Origin: JBBSWB01 sp038046465
Lineage (GTDB): Archaea; Nanobdellota; Nanobdellia; Woesearchaeales; GW2011-AR9
NCBI GenBank assembly: GCA_038046465.1
Contig: JBBSWB010000025.1
Span: 1 to 14,065, forward strand
Direction of reading: 5' to 3'
Length of the DNA stretch: 14,065 nt
The notes under the pieces are model-generated. The model ran no database searches. It had not been told where the DNA came from and saw only the letters and a program-made list of their open reading frames with translations. Shown in pieces: positions 13,573 to 14,065 of the stretch; positions within the stretch are counted from its first letter, which is position 1; each line of letters starts with the position of its first letter. The position numbers and the translations under genes were made by a program.

Positions 13573-14007
13573 TTATTTTTTATGTTTTTTCTTTTTGGAT
13601 CTGGTTAGACCAACGTAATATTTTGAATTATTAAGATCTGGTTTTATTTTAAGCAGATCACACATTTCATGATAATCCCCCCAGATGCTATTTTTATCTA
13701 AAGTGATCGGTTTTCTTATTTTAGCTCCGGAAGCATCTAAAAGAGTTATTCGATCTCCTTTTTTATATTCAACATCGCGGTCCTGGTCTTTGCTTTCATC
13801 TAAAATTAACCATATTGTTCTTTCCAAGCCCATTTCTGTAAATGATTCAAATCGGCCTAAATGATCAAAGCCATATGCAGCTATTGTGTCTTGATAAAAT
13901 TGATTTATTTTTTCTTTAGCTGCTCGTTTGGTGCGATAATCACCAAGCTGCTGAGTTAAATACTTCTTTTCATCATCGGAAAGGCCAGTTAAGTTGTATT
14001 TTTTCAT
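13573..14007 (-). CDS. Orphan protein with a lysine-rich C-terminus
   Basis: This 144-residue protein is unrecognised. The N-terminal half is helical and charged (LSDDEKKYLTQQLGDYRTKRAAKEKI); the second half includes YKKGDRITLLDASGAKIRKPI, which has the rhythm of a small beta-barrel. The protein ends in KKKKHKK. Basic tails like this often contact nucleic acid, but that is weak evidence. There is no signal peptide or membrane segment. It converges with asnA, 32 bases between the stops. A weak AAATAA lies about 22 bases before the ATG; the better TATA-like TTTAAAT is either too near or too far. Confidence 0.6.
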   Translation of the reverse strand: MKKYNLTGLSDDEKKYLTQQLGDYRTKRAAKEKINQFYQDTIAAYGFDHLGRFESFTEMGLERTIWLILDESKDQDRDVEYKKGDRITLLDASGAKIRKPITLDKNSIWGDYHEMCDLLKIKPDLNNSKYYVGLTRSKKKKHKK

Positions 14008-14065
14008 TTTATTTAAACCCTGATTAATCTTATTTCTAAACTAAACTATTTAAATTTGATGTAAT

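Noticed and set aside
1..14065. CRISPR array, insertion sequence or integrated element
   Set aside because: No regularly spaced repeats, transposase-like frames or paired terminal repeats were seen. The longest repeat pair belongs to the paralogous genes.

Overview
The window reads as archaeal chromosome, most likely from a DPANN-type lineage such as the Woesearchaeota or Pacearchaeota. Four things point to Archaea. Almost every gene start has a TATA-like box 21-25 bases upstream of the start codon, which is the layout of leaderless archaeal mRNAs. A tRNA gene is interrupted by three archaeal-type introns, one of them with a textbook bulge-helix-bulge. The CMP kinase is of the archaeal type, and there is a small Lrp/AsnC regulator. 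The DPANN placement rests on weaker evidence: small genes, many orphans and a short alpha-solenoid repeat protein.

Layout. Positions 1-280 hold no convincing gene, only short repeats. Next come a predicted lipoprotein with an HExxH metallopeptidase motif (minus), a DUF488 gene broken by one missing base (plus) and an orphan lipoprotein (minus). A two-gene minus-strand unit follows: a GT2 glycosyltransferase, then CMP kinase. A 26-residue-repeat solenoid protein (plus) is transcribed away from that unit and converges on a six-hairpin glycosidase-like protein (minus). From about 5890 to 6320 lie the tRNA-Arg(CCT) gene and, across a shared TATA element, a probable structured RNA transcribed the other way. 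Then come a 302-residue orphan (plus), dCTP deaminase (minus), two tandem paralogues joining a helical region to a phosphoribosyltransferase-like domain (minus), an Lrp/AsnC regulator (minus), a divergent asparagine synthetase operon (orphan plus asnA) and a final orphan (minus).

How it fits together. Recognisable metabolism is nucleotide supply (cmk, dcd) and asparagine synthesis (asnA with a divergent Lrp/AsnC gene, the same arrangement as asnC-asnA in Escherichia coli). Parts that look unusual are the tRNA-Arg with introns in the D-loop, anticodon loop and T-loop, the hairpin RNA sharing its promoter, and the helical-PRTase paralogues. One paralogue is frameshifted at a run of six G, yet its first 68 bases are nearly identical to those of its diverged sister.

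All gene-family calls are from reading motifs by eye; no database search was possible.
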